Notes under the pieces: model-generated | Told to the model about the DNA's origin: nothing | Seen by the model: the letters and a program-made list of their open reading frames with translations, nothing else | Database searches by the model: none | Translations under genes and position numbers: made by a program | Origin: an uncultured Bifidobacterium sp. | GTDB lineage: Bacteria; Actinomycetota; Actinomycetes; Actinomycetales; Bifidobacteriaceae | NCBI GenBank assembly: GCA_937876495.1 | Contig: CALEGL010000027.1 | Coordinates: forward strand, 1 to 6,670 | Direction: 5' to 3' | DNA: 6,670 bases | Shown here: in pieces, positions 6,592 to 6,670 of the stretch | How positions within the stretch are numbered: the first letter of the stretch is position 1 | Layout of the letters: every line of letters begins with the position of its first letter

Positions 6592-6670
6592 ATAGGGAGG
6601 TGGAGTGCCCGGTTGTGCCCCGCGCGTCTACAACACAACACGCTCTCTCGCACGTACGTCCACAGCGCCG
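6592..6670 (+). other. Sample index, P5-like adapter and unreliable read tail (artefact)
   Basis: After the adapter comes ATAGGGAG (6592-6599), one base from ATAGAGAG, which is the reverse complement of the Nextera i5 index CTCTCTAT (S502/N502). From 6600 the sequence resembles the reverse complement of the Illumina P5 end: 12 of the first 17 positions agree, with further decay after that. The remaining bases to 6670 match nothing I know and are best read as low-quality sequence beyond the end of the molecule. No gene or regulatory feature should be called here. Confidence 0.88.

Noticed and set aside
5004..6653. A 549-codon open frame on the minus strand opposite the right-hand gene.
   Set aside because: It begins inside the adapter artefact (its N-terminal part contains the contaminant peptide QRRMCIRDS), and its composition is the Arg/His/Gly/Pro-rich pattern of an antisense shadow in GC-rich DNA. 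The + frame from 5028 has the ribosome site and better codon use.

Overview
The window is about 6.56 kb of GC-rich bacterial DNA followed by about 110 bases of sequencing-library artefact. The gene content and the strong preference for G/C-ending codons point to a high-GC Gram-positive actinobacterium. Polyphosphate glucokinase is largely an actinobacterial enzyme, and its sequence reminds me of the Bifidobacteriaceae/Actinomycetales type. That placement is inference, not a database result.

Layout, left to right: (1) the 3' four-fifths of a polyphosphate glucokinase gene (ppgK, + strand, cut by the window's left edge); (2) a pyridoxal-phosphate class I/II aminotransferase (+ strand) preceded by a 9-bp hairpin; (3) convergent to it, 25 bp away, an orphan ECF-like ABC ATPase (- strand) with a degenerate signature motif; (4) 97 bp upstream of that, on the same strand, a 717-residue polytopic membrane protein resembling GT-C-type glycosyltransferase-like proteins; (5) divergent from it across a 45-bp gap, a + strand gene of unrecognised function that stays open until the genomic sequence stops near 6558; (6) from 6559 to 6670, a mutated Nextera/Tn5 adapter, an index and P5-like sequence, then unreliable read tail.

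The genes do not form one obvious pathway. ppgK serves central sugar metabolism by phosphorylating glucose from polyphosphate. The aminotransferase is of general amino-acid type. The ABC ATPase has no visible membrane or substrate-binding partner of its own. It may be co-transcribed with the large membrane protein, but nothing in either sequence shows that they act together. Coding is dense, and I see no tRNA, rRNA, CRISPR array, prophage or insertion sequence.

I did not find a convincing new biological system. The firmest unusual observation is technical: the right end is adapter contamination. The most interesting biological leads are the ABC ATPase with non-canonical catalytic motifs, the unrecognised gene at the right end, which may hide a pair of compensating frameshifts, and the apparently leaderless start of the membrane-protein gene.
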